Source of the DNA: Actinomadura nitritigenes | GTDB taxonomy: Bacteria; Actinomycetota; Actinomycetes; Streptosporangiales; Streptosporangiaceae | Direction: 5' to 3' | DNA: 64,000 nucleotides | Assembly (NCBI RefSeq): GCF_017573545.1 | Contig: NZ_JAGEOK010000044.1 | Span: forward strand, 1-64,000 | Shown here: positions 37,641 to 46,626 of the stretch, piece after piece | How positions within the stretch are numbered: position 1 is the first letter of the stretch | Layout of the letters: each line of letters starts with the position of its first letter | The notes under the pieces: model-generated | What the model was told of the DNA's origin: nothing | Database searches by the model: none | Seen by the model: the letters and a program-made list of their open reading frames with translations, nothing else | Position numbers and translations under genes: made by a program

Positions 37641-37856
37641 GGCGGGCCAGGACGGCCGCGACGCCTCGCGCGTCCGGCTCAAGCGCACCTCGTCTCGTCA
37701 CACGCGGACCGCAATATTAAGATCGCCCGAATCCGGCGTGCAATCTGCATTTTCGCTGGTGCGAACCGCAGCCGAACCGGTGCGCCCGGCACTACCGGCA
37801 CCGCCCGCCCGATCACCATGCTGGGGAGGGTCAGCAACGACCCGAGAGAGGCTCAT

Positions 37857-39008
37857 ATGGGCGACGAGATCCTCCCCTTCCGCATCGACATCCCGCAATC
37901 CGACCTGGACGACCTGCGCGACCGCCTGGCCCGGACGCGCTGGGCCGACGAGCTGCCCGAGGGCGAGGTGACCGACGGCGTCCAGAAGGGCCCGATCCAG
38001 CCCGGCTGGGAGTACGGCGTCCCCGGCTCGTTCGTCCGCCCCCTCGTGTCCCGCTGGTTGGAGAGCTACGACTGGCGCGTCTGGGAGGAGAAGCTCAACG
38101 CGGTCCCCCAGTTCACCACCGAGATCGATGGCCAGCGCATCCACTTCCTGCACGTGCGCTCCCCCGAACCGGACGCCACGCCGCTCATCCTCACGCACGG
38201 CTGGCCCAACACCGTCGTGGAGTACCTGGACCTGGCCGGGCCGCTCGCCGACCCGCGCGCCCACGGCGGCGACCCGGCCGAAGCCTTCCATGTCGTCATC
38301 CCTTCGCTGCCCGGTTTCGGCTTCTCCGGCCACACCACCGAGAAGGGCTGGGGCGCCGCCCGCACCGCGGACGCCTGGCACGAGCTGATGCGCCGCCTCG
38401 GCTACGACCGGTACGGCGCGCACGGCAACGACGCCGGCGCGATCGTCAGCCCCGAGATCGGGCGCCGCCACCCCGACGCGGTCATCGGCGTCCACGTCAA
38501 CCAGATCTTCTCCTTTCCCTCCGGCGACCCCGCGGAATTCGAGGGCCTCGCCGAGGAGGACATGCAGTACCTGCAGTTCCTACAGACCTTCGTCGAACAC
38601 GCCATCCACGACCGCGCCCAGCAGGCCCAGCCGCAGACCCTCGCCCACGCGCTCGCCGACTCTCCCTCCGGCCAGCTCGCCTGGATCGGCCAGCTCCTCG
38701 CCGGTGTCCCCGACCCCGATCTGGTCCTCACCAACGCCACCATCTACTGGCTCACCAACACCGCCGCCTCCTCGGCCCGCTTCTACTACGAGAACGCGCA
38801 CGAGGAGAAGGCGACCGAGCCGTCGACCTTCCCGATCGGCCTGGCCTCGTTCGCCTACGACTTCCGCCCGCTGCGCCGCTTCGCCGAACGCGATCACCAC
38901 AACATCGCCTCCTGGAGCGAGTTCGACCGCGGCGGCCACTGGGCCGCCCACGACGCCCCCGACCTGCTGATCGCCGACATCCGCCAGTTCTTCCGCAAGC
39001 TCCGCTGA
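37857..39008 (+). CDS. Epoxide hydrolase (EHN plus alpha/beta-hydrolase)
   Basis: The 383-residue protein has the EHN domain (IDIPQSDLDDLRDRLARTRW) and the alpha/beta core: HGWP oxyanion motif in LILTHGWPNTVVEYL, nucleophile Asp192 in AHGNDAGAIV, and catalytic His in EFDRGGHWAAHD. It should hydrolyse an epoxide to a diol. GAGAGG lies 7-8 nt before ATG 37857. It is a relative of the enzyme at 49942-51105, whose nucleophile elbow is GGDWG. Divergent from the kinase remnant; no operon partner. Confidence 0.93.
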   Translation: MGDEILPFRIDIPQSDLDDLRDRLARTRWADELPEGEVTDGVQKGPIQPGWEYGVPGSFVRPLVSRWLESYDWRVWEEKLNAVPQFTTEIDGQRIHFLHVRSPEPDATPLILTHGWPNTVVEYLDLAGPLADPRAHGGDPAEAFHVVIPSLPGFGFSGHTTEKGWGAARTADAWHELMRRLGYDRYGAHGNDAGAIVSPEIGRRHPDAVIGVHVNQIFSFPSGDPAEFEGLAEEDMQYLQFLQTFVEHAIHDRAQQAQPQTLAHALADSPSGQLAWIGQLLAGVPDPDLVLTNATIYWLTNTAASSARFYYENAHEEKATEPSTFPIGLASFAYDFRPLRRFAERDHHNIASWSEFDRGGHWAAHDAPDLLIADIRQFFRKLR

Positions 39009-39124
39009 CCGATCGCCGCCCACGCCGGAGGGCCCGATCACACAAGCTCAGTGACACCTCGGGGCGTGCGGTGGGAGTCGGCGAGTTGTTCGCCGCCGAG
39101 CGGCCGCTGCCATCACGGGGTCTT

Positions 39125-39496
39125 CTATAGCGCGTGGGGGCCGAAGCGTCCCCACGCGACGACCGCCGCTGCGATCAGCAGTACCGCGTTGAGCACGATC
39201 GCTGTGGACTCTTTGCGTCGCAAGTGGGTGAGCGCGGCCAGCACCATCAGCAGAGCCAGGCCGGTGGCCGCCAGCGGGGTGAGGATCGGGACGAGGCCGG
39301 TGGCGGCGGGCAGGATGAGTCCGAGCGCACCGGCTAGTTCGGCGAGCCCGATGAAGCGGACGGTGTGGGTGGAGAAGTCGGCCGTCCAGGGCAGCTTGGG
39401 TTCGAGCTTGTCCTTGGGCTGGGCGGAGGTCATCACGCCCGCGGCGCCGAACAGCGCTGCGAGTGCCGCTTGCAGGATCCACAGCAGCAGGTTCAT
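39125..39496 (-). CDS. DoxX-family membrane protein
   Basis: The 123-residue protein has four predicted membrane helices (LLLWILQAALAALFGAAGVM; FIGLAELAGALGLILPA; LTPLAATGLALLMVLAAL; AIVLNAVLLIAAAVVAW), the DoxX pattern. GAGGAAA lies 9-10 nt upstream of ATG 39496. Members are often linked to redox or detoxification genes; here the neighbour is a methyltransferase 147 bp upstream in the same direction. Confidence 0.93.
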   Translation of the reverse strand: MNLLLWILQAALAALFGAAGVMTSAQPKDKLEPKLPWTADFSTHTVRFIGLAELAGALGLILPAATGLVPILTPLAATGLALLMVLAALTHLRRKESTAIVLNAVLLIAAAVVAWGRFGPHAL

Positions 39497-39643
39497 GTCT
39501 GGGTTTCCTCATCGTTCAGGGGGCTCAGGGGTTCAGGGAGGGGGGAACCCGGATGGTGGCGTCCGGGTGTGATGCCGGCCGGTGTCCGCCCGCAACTACG
39601 GCGGGCGCGTGGCCTCGGGAGAACACCGGCCGGCTGATGCTTC

Positions 39644-40312
39644 CTAGGCGTCGCGGCGCAGCGTGAACCAGAAGGTCGGCACCGAGTTGGTGCCCGGTGT
39701 GACGTCGAGGAGTTCCCAGCCGGGGAACCTGGCGCGGAGCTCGTCGGCTGTGACGCCCGCCGCCCACGACTTGATCTTGGAGGTCGGATTGCCGAGCGGC
39801 TCGGGGCCGTATCCGAACATCAGCAACCGGGCTCCGGGTGCGGCGCGGTGGGTGAGCCCGGCGGCGTAGGCGTCGCGGCGGTGCAGCGGGATCCCGCAGT
39901 AGCAGCTCAGGTCGAAGAACAGGTCGAAGGGGCCCGGCACGTCCAGCTCGTCGAGGCGGGTGGCGTCTCCGTGCAGCAGCCGTACCGCCGCTCCTGCCGC
40001 CGCGGCCTTCTTTCTGGCCTGGTCGACGGCTCGGTCGATGAGGTCGACGGCCGTCACCTCCCAGCCGTGCCGGGCGAGGTAGGTGGCGTTGGTCCCCGTG
40101 CCGCAGCCGAGTTCCAGGGCGCGGCCGGGTGGCAGTGCGCCGTGCCCCTCTACCAGGGCGATCAGCTCAGGCGGCGTCACGCCGGTGTCCCATGGCGGCT
40201 TGCCGGTGCGATAGAAGCCCTCCAGGGCGTGGTGGACGGACTCCTCCTCGGGGTCTCGCTGCGTTGAGGCCAGGTCCGGTTCCGGCTTCCGGGTGGCGTT
40301 GGGCTGGTCCAT
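39644..40312 (-). CDS. Class I SAM-dependent methyltransferase
   Basis: The 222-residue protein has the SAM-binding motif I (GRALELGCGTGTNATYLARH), acidic loop VTAVDLIDRAVDQA and motif with LHGDATRLDELDVPGPFDLF. The PWDTG phrase (KPPWDTGVTPPEL) is characteristic of a thiopurine-methyltransferase/TehB-like subgroup. ATG 40312 has GGAGGAG adjacent; a 5-codon longer frame is rejected. Divergent from a TetR gene with operator-like palindromes between them, so it is probably that regulator's target. Confidence 0.92.
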   Translation of the reverse strand: MDQPNATRKPEPDLASTQRDPEEESVHHALEGFYRTGKPPWDTGVTPPELIALVEGHGALPPGRALELGCGTGTNATYLARHGWEVTAVDLIDRAVDQARKKAAAAGAAVRLLHGDATRLDELDVPGPFDLFFDLSCYCGIPLHRRDAYAAGLTHRAAPGARLLMFGYGPEPLGNPTSKIKSWAAGVTADELRARFPGWELLDVTPGTNSVPTFWFTLRRDA

Positions 40313-40330
40313 CGTCTCCTCCAGCAAATT

Positions 40331-40361
40331 TAGAGTTGAACTCTAGTGATGCACTCTAGAG
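40331..40361. promoter_or_regulatory. Operator-like palindromes in TetR/methyltransferase divergent region
   Basis: TAGAGTTGAACTCTA (perfect 6-bp arms, 3-bp spacer) at 40331-40345 and ACTCTAGAG at 40353-40361 share the ACTCTA core. A -10-like TATACT at 40363-40368 lies only 7 bp before the TetR ATG, which suggests a leaderless transcript. Binding would block both promoters. Confidence 0.6.
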
Positions 40362-40374
40362 CTATACTCGCCAT

Positions 40375-41130
40375 ATGGGAGAAGTCAAGCGGCCGGACAA
40401 GCGAGCCGAGCGCTCGCGCCGCACCCGCGAAAAGCTCATCGAGGCGGCTCGCGAGCTGTTCGTCGCGCAGGGTTACGGCGCGACGAGCCTGCAGGAGGTC
40501 GCGGACCGGGCGGGCGTGGCCGTCCAGACGGTCTACTTCGTCTTCCGCAACAAGCGCACGCTGTTCAAGGAGGTCGTCGACACATCCATCGCCGGAGACA
40601 CCGAACCGGTCGCCACCATGGACCGTGAGTGGTTTCGCGCCGCGTGCGCCGAGCCCACCGCAGCCGGGCAATTGCGCGCGCACGTCCACGGCACCCGCGA
40701 GATCCTGGGCCGGGTCGCCCCGATCATGCCGCTGATCGCGGCCGCCGCGGCCACCGATCCGCAGATCGCCGCGCAGTGGCCCGACGGCCCCGATCCGCGC
40801 TACACCGTGCACTACGCCGCGGCCCAGGCGCTGGCCGGCAAGCCCGATGCCCGGCCACACGTCTCCGTCGCGATGGCCGCCGACCTGCTGTTCGGGCTGC
40901 TCAGCCCCCAGCTGTACCTGCTCTTTGTCCAGGACCGCGGCTGGTCGCCGGACGGGTGGGAAGAGTGGGCCTACGCCACTTTGACCGCCCAGCTCTGCAC
41001 CGCCCCTGCGGCAAGCCCGGGCCGCCGGGACGACCGTGGCCACGACGACCACGCTCCAGAACACCGCAATTCCTCACCCTGCCCTGCCGCCGCCAAGGCG
41101 CCCGGAGCAGTGGCCCACATGCCGGACTGA
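40375..41130 (+). CDS. TetR-family regulator with long C-terminal extension
   Basis: The 251-residue protein has a clear TetR HTH (TSLQEVADRAGVAVQTVYFV, then FRNKRTLFKEVVD) and a helical ligand domain to about residue 215. The last 35 residues (from about TAPAASPGRR) are low-complexity, rich in Pro, His and Arg, and extend into sequence with transposon debris, so the native stop may have been lost. It probably represses itself and the divergent methyltransferase. Confidence 0.9.
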   Translation: MGEVKRPDKRAERSRRTREKLIEAARELFVAQGYGATSLQEVADRAGVAVQTVYFVFRNKRTLFKEVVDTSIAGDTEPVATMDREWFRAACAEPTAAGQLRAHVHGTREILGRVAPIMPLIAAAAATDPQIAAQWPDGPDPRYTVHYAAAQALAGKPDARPHVSVAMAADLLFGLLSPQLYLLFVQDRGWSPDGWEEWAYATLTAQLCTAPAASPGRRDDRGHDDHAPEHRNSSPCPAAAKAPGAVAHMPD

Positions 41131-41261
41131 GCCCCACCCGCTCGGGCCGGGTCCCAGACGCCGCATGACCCGGACGCTGAACTGCGCCTGCACGGCAGAA
41201 CAACCCCGCCGCAAGTCGTCCAGCACCAACGCCTGTCTTCGGCCTGGCCGGAGGTGCATCC

Positions 41262-41740
41262 ATGTCAGAGGATGCGGCGCAGGACGGGCCCCTGAGATCG
41301 GCAGGCGGCCTGCTTCACCTCGTCCTGGACGGCACGCTCACCCCGATCGACCGCACTGCGGCTGACGGAGTTCGGGCGCGACGAGGCGGGGCCACGATCA
41401 TGCGCGCCCATCGGCATGCCGCCGGAGCCCGGCGGCACGGTGACTTCAGCGCGAGCCACCAGGCGGAACGGTCACCGCGCCGGCCGACAACTCGCTAGGA
41501 CGCTCCCGCGGCGGGTCGTCGATGAAGGTGTACCTGGCCTGCGAGCAGGGGCAGATGCCGTTGTCGCCGGTGGTGACCACCGGGCAGCGCGGGGACGCCC
41601 CGCACTTCCAGGCCGTGATGGCCGGCATCCGCGTCGCCCGAACCGGACCGGGCCGCCCCCGGCCCCGGCCGGACCGGAACCGGGCCGACAAGGCGTACTC
41701 GTCCCGAGCGGTCCGCGCCCACCTGCGCCGCCGGTCCTGT
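41262..41740 (+). pseudogene. IS5-family transposase fragments
   Basis: One frame from 41262 gives LLHLVLDGTLTPIDRTAADG, and another from about 41525 gives VYLACEQGQMPLSPVVTTGQ (RGDAPHFQ) and IRVARTGPGRPRPRPDRNRA (DKAYSSRAVRAHLRRR); both are parts of IS5-group DDE transposases, possibly from two different elements. No complete domain remains. The second fragment is in frame with, and runs straight into, the ECF sigma gene at 41921. Positions 41131-41261 show no gene. Confidence 0.65.
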
Positions 41741-41920
41741 GACGATCGAATTGCAGGCGGCTCGATGTCACAGGCGTGTACCAGCCGGTGTCTTGATGTC
41801 GACTGCACTTACCCGTTGGGCCGGGCCCAATGGCTGTCTCCGAAAGAGGACCGTGTCGTGGACGCACCGCGTGAGGGCCGCCGGCAGCCAGGGCCGCCGG
41901 AGAACGAGAAGGCTCGAGAT

Positions 41921-42817
41921 GTGGGCGAGCACACCACCGACCCGGAGACCGAGGCGTTCCTCGCCCACCGGAACATGCTGTTCACCGTCGCCTACGAGAT
42001 GCTCGGATCGGCGGCCGACGCGGAGGACGTCCTGCAGGAGACCTGGCTGCGATGGGTCAAGGTCGACGTGGGGCAGGTGCGCGATCAGCGCGCCTACCTG
42101 GTCCAGATCACGACCCGCCAATCGCTCAACCGATTGCGCAGCATGAAACGCCGCAAGGAGGCCTACGTCGGTCCCTGGCTGCCCGAACCGCTGCTCACCA
42201 CACCGGACGTGGCCGAGAACATCGAGCTCGCCGAGAGCGTGTCCATGGCGCTGATGCTCGTCCTGGAGACGCTGTCACCGACCGAACGCGCCGTGTTCGT
42301 GCTGCGCGAGGCCTTCGGGCTCGGCTATGACGAGATCGCGGCCGCCGTCGGGAAGAACTCCGCGGCCGTCCGCCAGATCGCACACCGCGCCCGCAGGCAC
42401 GTCGACGCTCGCCGCCCCCGCGAAACGGTGTCCCCGAGCCAGGCCCGGGCGGTCCTGGAGGCGTTCCGGCGGGCGTTGGTCACTCGGGACCTGCAGGCGC
42501 TGTTCGACGTGCTCGCCCCCCAGGTCGTGGTCATCAGCGACGGCGGTGGCGTCAAGCAGGCCGCGCCTCGTCCGATCATCGGCGCCGAGAAGGTGGCCCG
42601 TTTCATCATCGGCGGCCTGTCCAAGACCGATGCCGCTCTCACCGTTGGGCCGACCGTGGTCAACGGCAACCCGGCACTGATTCTGCGCGTGAACGGCGAG
42701 TTCGACGGCGTCCTGGCGGTGCGCGTCGAGGACGCCCGCATCACCGGTCTCTACCACGTCCGCAACCCCGACAAGCTGACCCGTGTAGAGACCGAGACCT
42801 CACTCACCCTGCGATGA
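41921..42817 (+). CDS. ECF41-type sigma factor
   Basis: The 298-residue protein has region 2 (HRNMLFTVAYEMLGSAADAE, DVLQETWLRW), region 4 (LSPTERAVFVLREAFGLGYD, VGKNSAAVRQIAHRARRHV) and a SnoaL-like tail with the ECF41 hallmarks DGGG (VISDGGGVKQAAPRP) and NPDKL near the C-terminus. The tail acts as a built-in activity switch in known ECF41 proteins. GTG 41921 has GAGAAGG about 8 nt upstream; the longer open frame to 41522 comes from an IS fragment. Usual ECF41 targets are adjacent COE genes (carboxymuconolactone decarboxylase, oxidoreductase, epimerase), and here the neighbour is an MFS pump. Confidence 0.93.
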   Translation: MGEHTTDPETEAFLAHRNMLFTVAYEMLGSAADAEDVLQETWLRWVKVDVGQVRDQRAYLVQITTRQSLNRLRSMKRRKEAYVGPWLPEPLLTTPDVAENIELAESVSMALMLVLETLSPTERAVFVLREAFGLGYDEIAAAVGKNSAAVRQIAHRARRHVDARRPRETVSPSQARAVLEAFRRALVTRDLQALFDVLAPQVVVISDGGGVKQAAPRPIIGAEKVARFIIGGLSKTDAALTVGPTVVNGNPALILRVNGEFDGVLAVRVEDARITGLYHVRNPDKLTRVETETSLTLR

Positions 42818-43047
42818 GCACGGTCGCGGAGCAGGAGCGGGCGCCTCACTGAGACACCATCTCTCGGCTGAATGCTGCGCCGATCAGGTGACCCGGCAGG
42901 CCCTGGTCATCGACCCATCGCAGGCGATGGCACCCAGAGGGATCTGCCCGACACGGCGGCCAGGTTCCGCTTTCCCCCTCAGTTGGCGACAGACCGGCCA
43001 GTCCCGCTTCGGCGCTGATGCTGCATGCCCATTTTTGAGAGGAATCC

Positions 43048-44643
43048 ATGAGCACGAAACCTTCACAGGCCGCGCTCGCCGACGGCGGCGGGGACGTGCC
43101 GGACGCGCGTCAGTTGCGCGTGGTCCTGACCACCGTCTCGATGGCGCTGATGGCCGTCATCGCGTCGGTCTCCGGGCTGAACGTCGCCCAGACGCACATG
43201 GCCGTCGACTTCGACACCTCACAGGACACGGTCCTGTGGATCATCAACATCTACACCCTCACCCTGGCCGCACTGCTGCTGCCGCTCGGCGCCATCGGTG
43301 ACCGCCTGGGCCGCAAGCCCACGCTGATCGCCGGGCTGGCCGTCTTCGGCATCGCGAGCATCGTGGCCGGCCTGGCCCCGACCGCTGAGGTGATGCTGGC
43401 CGCGCGCGTGGCCGGCGGTATCGGCGCGGCAACGATCATGCCCATCACCCTGGCCGTCATCACCTCCACCTTTCCCGAGGAGCAGCGCGGAAAGGCGATC
43501 GGCGTGTGGACCGGCGTCGCCGGAGGCGGCGGCATCCTGGGCATGTTCCTGTCCGCGCTCCTGGTGGACGTCGCCGACTGGCGCTGGCTGTTCGTCCTGC
43601 CCGTGGCCCTGGTCGTCGTGGCCCTGGCCATGACGGTGAACTCGGTTCCCAACTCCCACGAGCGCTCCGCTCACGCCTTCGACGCCGTCGGCGCACTGCT
43701 GTCCATCGTCGCCGTGGCCGCCCTCATCTTCGTCCTGCAGGAGGGACCGCATCGCGGCTGGACCGCACCGGCGACGCTGATCAGCCTCGCCGCCGGCCTC
43801 ATCGCCATGGCCGGTTTCGTGTCATGGGAACTGCGCCGCCGGGAGGCCTCGCTGCTGGACGTGCGCCTGTTCGGTGAGCGCGGGCTGGCCGGCGGCTCGA
43901 TCACGCTGCTGGTGGTCTTCGGCGTCCAGTCGGGCATCTTCGTGGTCCTCTTCCCGTTCCTCCAAGCCGTGGTCGACCTGTCGGCACTGCTGTCCGCGGC
44001 GGCGCTGATGCCCATGGCCGTCGCGATGATGACGGCCTCCGGCCTGGCCCCCAGGCTGGCCGCGCGGGTCGGCTCCCGCCTGACCATGAGTTCGGGAATC
44101 GCTTTGACCGGCACCGGTCTGGCGCTCCTGGCCCTGTTCGTCTCCGTCGACGGCGGCTACCCGTCGATCCTGCCCGGCATCATCGTCATGGGCTTCGGCA
44201 TGGGCCTGGCCATGGTCCCTTCCACCGAGGCCATCACCCTCTCCCTGCCCCGCGAGAAACAAGGCGTCGCCTCCGCCCTCAACGACGTCACCCGAGAATT
44301 CGGCACCGCACTCGGCGTCGCCATGCTCGGCGCGATCCTGACGGCCGGCTACCGCAACGCCATCGACGACAGGCTGCACGGCATCCCCCAGGAGACCGCG
44401 CACACCGCACGCGAAGGCATCGCCAACGCCGTCGAGGCCTCGGGCACCGCAGGCCAGCAGGCGCCGGACCTGCTCCACGCCGCAAGGCAGTCCTACATCG
44501 ACGGATGGCAGCAGTCCATGTGGGCAGGCGTCGCCATCATGGGCCTGCTGCTCGTCTCCATCGCCCTCCGCGGCCCGAAGAACGCCACCTCCCCAGCCGC
44601 GCCGGACAAGGCAGAGGCTGCCGAAAGCGTCGCCGCTCCATAA
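43048..44643 (+). CDS. MFS drug efflux transporter (DHA2, 14-TM)
   Basis: The 531-residue protein has 14 predicted membrane helices, motif A in GAIGDRLGRKPTL after helix 2 and the motif C-like GVAGGGGILGMFLSALLVD in helix 5, typical of EmrB/QacA antiporters. GAGAGGA precedes ATG 43048. It lies 230 bp downstream of the ECF41 gene in the same direction; that gap has no gene, and a promoter used by the ECF41 factor there is plausible. A 12-bp hairpin at 44682 may terminate it. Confidence 0.95.
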   Translation: MSTKPSQAALADGGGDVPDARQLRVVLTTVSMALMAVIASVSGLNVAQTHMAVDFDTSQDTVLWIINIYTLTLAALLLPLGAIGDRLGRKPTLIAGLAVFGIASIVAGLAPTAEVMLAARVAGGIGAATIMPITLAVITSTFPEEQRGKAIGVWTGVAGGGGILGMFLSALLVDVADWRWLFVLPVALVVVALAMTVNSVPNSHERSAHAFDAVGALLSIVAVAALIFVLQEGPHRGWTAPATLISLAAGLIAMAGFVSWELRRREASLLDVRLFGERGLAGGSITLLVVFGVQSGIFVVLFPFLQAVVDLSALLSAAALMPMAVAMMTASGLAPRLAARVGSRLTMSSGIALTGTGLALLALFVSVDGGYPSILPGIIVMGFGMGLAMVPSTEAITLSLPREKQGVASALNDVTREFGTALGVAMLGAILTAGYRNAIDDRLHGIPQETAHTAREGIANAVEASGTAGQQAPDLLHAARQSYIDGWQQSMWAGVAIMGLLLVSIALRGPKNATSPAAPDKAEAAESVAAP

Positions 44644-44679
44644 CCGCATGAGCGGCTGTCGTCATCGGGGCTGGGACTT

Positions 44680-44951
44680 CGGACGGTGTCGACCTGCGTC
44701 GACACCGTCTTGGCCGAGCTGCCGTTGCGGTGGTTGCCGGACGGGACGGCCGGCCGTTCGCCCCGCTCATAGCCCAGATGCTCGGCCATCTCGGCCTCCA
44801 AATCGGCCTCCAGCACCGTCTTGCTGATCCCGGCCAGCAACCCGTCCGGCCCGACCAGCGACACCCGTTCGGCCCTGGCCTTCTCGACCAGCTCGGCCGC
44901 GAGCTGCACATCCAGCCCGCCCGGCGGCTCGTCCTCATCGTGGTCGGCCAC
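44680..44951 (-). pseudogene. IS256-family transposase 5' remnant
   Basis: Leftward from ATG 44951 the frame reads MADHDEDEPPGGLDVQLAAE, then LVGPDGLLAGISKTVLEADL and EAEMAEHLGYERGERPAV with GNHRNGSSAKTVST, the well-known N-terminus of IS256 Mutator-type transposases. After about 85 residues the match ends, near STQVDTVR, and the frame runs into MFS sequence. The catalytic domain is missing. Confidence 0.85.
44682..44709 (+). terminator. Perfect 12-bp hairpin after the MFS gene
   Basis: GACGGTGTCGAC and its exact complement enclose CTGC, 39 bp after the MFS stop. It is inside IS256 remnant sequence, so it may be accidental, but it could end MFS transcription. Confidence 0.4.
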
Positions 44952-45065
44952 GTGTGATACTTCCCGGCCGGGGCACCAAGCGGCGGGTGACCGTCAGCAC
45001 GGGGCTCGGCGGCCTCGGCGCCAGCGAGGTGGTCCAGCACCGAGGCCAGCAGCGGCCGGTGCGCC

Positions 45066-45328
45066 TCGTATCGACTCGTTGTTCGGCGAGGCGGCGGCGG
45101 ACTGGAAGCTGATCGAGACGCACTGGAGCGAACTGCTGCGCACCGCGATCTCCATCCGCGAGAACAAGCTGTCGCCGGTGACACTGCTTCGCCCTGGGCA
45201 ACCACTCCCGCAAGAACCGCCTCTATCGCGCCTTCCGCGAGTTCCGCCGCGCTATCCGCACCTTCGCTCTGCTGCGCTACCTGTCCGAACCCGCACTGCG
45301 CGAGCGGGAGGGCCTTCGGGGAGGCTGA
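45066..45328 (+). pseudogene. Tn3-family transposase fragment
   Basis: The + strand gives RIDSLFGEAAADWKLIETHW, SELLRTAISIRENKLSPVTL and, one frame over, LGNHSRKNRLYRAFREF and IRTFALLRYLSEPALRE. This order is typical of the C-terminal part of Tn3-type TnpA, with one frameshift near 45190. The fragment is followed by a 120-bp gap before the methyltransferase gene. Confidence 0.75.
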
Positions 45329-45453
45329 GTGCAGCGCTTAGCGACAGGGGTCGTAGCGCTGTCTGGGTAACGTGTGACCTTGCCGCCCGCCGAAGCGGCA
45401 CGCGCGGCTCGCCATCGCGACGGCGTCGGCAGCAGCCGCGGCAGAATGGTGCG

Positions 45454-46269
45454 ATGGCGGGTTCGAATCGACGTGACCTCGGTCGCGTGTTCAACGAGGT
45501 GCCGGAGCTTTACGACCGGGTCCGGCCGAGATACCCCGACGAGATGTTCTCAGACCTCGTCACCGTCACGGGCATGAGCGAATGGTCGTCGGTGCTTGAG
45601 GTGGGCTGCGGTACCGCTCAGGCAACGCGTTCGCTGGCGGCGCTCCGATGCTCGGTGACCGCGATCGAGCCGGGCGCGGAGATGGCCGCACTCGCACGCC
45701 AACGGCTCGCCACCTTCGGCAACGTCGAAGTCGAGACGTCGACGTTCGAGGATTGGGACGACCGCGGTAGGCGCTTCGATGTCCTTGTAGCCGCGTCAGC
45801 ATGGCACTGGGTGGATCCATCGATCGGCTGGCAGCGAGCGCACGACGTGCTCCGTCCCGGAGGTTGGATGGCACTGCTCGGCAACGTCGTTGTCCGCCGG
45901 CCGGGAGAGGCGGAGGTGTACGCCGAAACCGCCGATCTCCACGAGCGGTTCTCCCCTGGGAGCCCCGACTGGGGGCATCCGCCGCTCGAGGACGACGTGC
46001 GCACCACCGACGGGGGCTGGGGACTGGCCGACGGCCCCGGCGGCTTGTTCGGCCCAACGATCGTCCGCTGGTACCCGACCGTTCAATGGTTCAACGGGAA
46101 CGGCTTTGCCGATCTCCTTCGCTCGACGTCGGTGTACCGAAAGCTCGACCGCGACATCCGCGAGCCCCTGCTCGACGCCATCGCCGAGCACATCCGCACG
46201 CGGATGGGCGACCGAGCATCCCGCCGTTATCTGAGCTTCCTCCGTATCGGACAGCGCGCTGAGCGGTAG
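45454..46269 (+). CDS. Class I SAM-dependent methyltransferase
   Basis: The 271-residue protein has motif I SVLEVGCGTAQATRSLAAL, an acidic loop AIEPGAEMAALARQRL, and the WHWVDP segment (VAASAWHWVDPSIGWQRAHD) followed by VLRPGGWMAL, the pattern of UbiE/trans-aconitate-type methyltransferases of actinomycetes. Codon use fits the host but is slightly less GC-rich than neighbours. The ribosome site for ATG 45454 is weak. It lies between Tn3 debris and a small unknown gene; substrate unknown. Confidence 0.9.
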   Translation: MAGSNRRDLGRVFNEVPELYDRVRPRYPDEMFSDLVTVTGMSEWSSVLEVGCGTAQATRSLAALRCSVTAIEPGAEMAALARQRLATFGNVEVETSTFEDWDDRGRRFDVLVAASAWHWVDPSIGWQRAHDVLRPGGWMALLGNVVVRRPGEAEVYAETADLHERFSPGSPDWGHPPLEDDVRTTDGGWGLADGPGGLFGPTIVRWYPTVQWFNGNGFADLLRSTSVYRKLDRDIREPLLDAIAEHIRTRMGDRASRRYLSFLRIGQRAER

Positions 46270-46323
46270 TGACCGGCCGGTGGTCTCTTGATCTGTTGCT
46301 TGGCGCGGCGGAGGCTGGTGGGC

Positions 46324-46626
46324 GTGGCGGGGAAGAAGAAAGATGCCAAGCAGCGAGCGTCGGACCATGCGTTTGGCGGAGCGGGCGGAGCGGTCGAGCG
46401 GCATGCGACTCTGGTGAACCGGCGCGCCGGCGATGTCGCGCAGCGGGTGACCGGCGCCCAGGTGTTCTTCGCTCCGGACGCCGATGGGCCGGTGCCGGTC
46501 GATCCGGGCAAGATGATGGCCGAGGTGCGCCAGGAGGCCGAACGGATGACCGACCCGCAGACGCGGGCGTACCTGCTGGCGTTCGCCGACTCCGGTTACA
46601 TGGTCATCGAGGAAGGTCTCTGCTGA
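46324..46626 (+). CDS. Small uncharacterised protein
   Basis: The 100-residue product begins VAGKKKDAKQRASDHAFGGA and has a possible amphipathic middle (VTGAQVFFAPDADGPVPVDP) and a helical end (EVRQEAERMTDPQTRAYLLA). GTG 46324 is supported by GGAGG about 9 nt upstream; a longer frame from 46288 begins inside the preceding sequence. I recognise no family. It starts 54 bp after the methyltransferase stop and may be co-transcribed with it. Confidence 0.45.
   Translation: MAGKKKDAKQRASDHAFGGAGGAVERHATLVNRRAGDVAQRVTGAQVFFAPDADGPVPVDPGKMMAEVRQEAERMTDPQTRAYLLAFADSGYMVIEEGLC

Noticed and set aside
35253..37688. 811-codon minus-strand frame covering the histidine kinase
   Set aside because: Only its first 115 codons are kinase sequence; the rest is an Arg/Gly-rich shadow after the C6-run frameshift and runs antisense through the response regulator.
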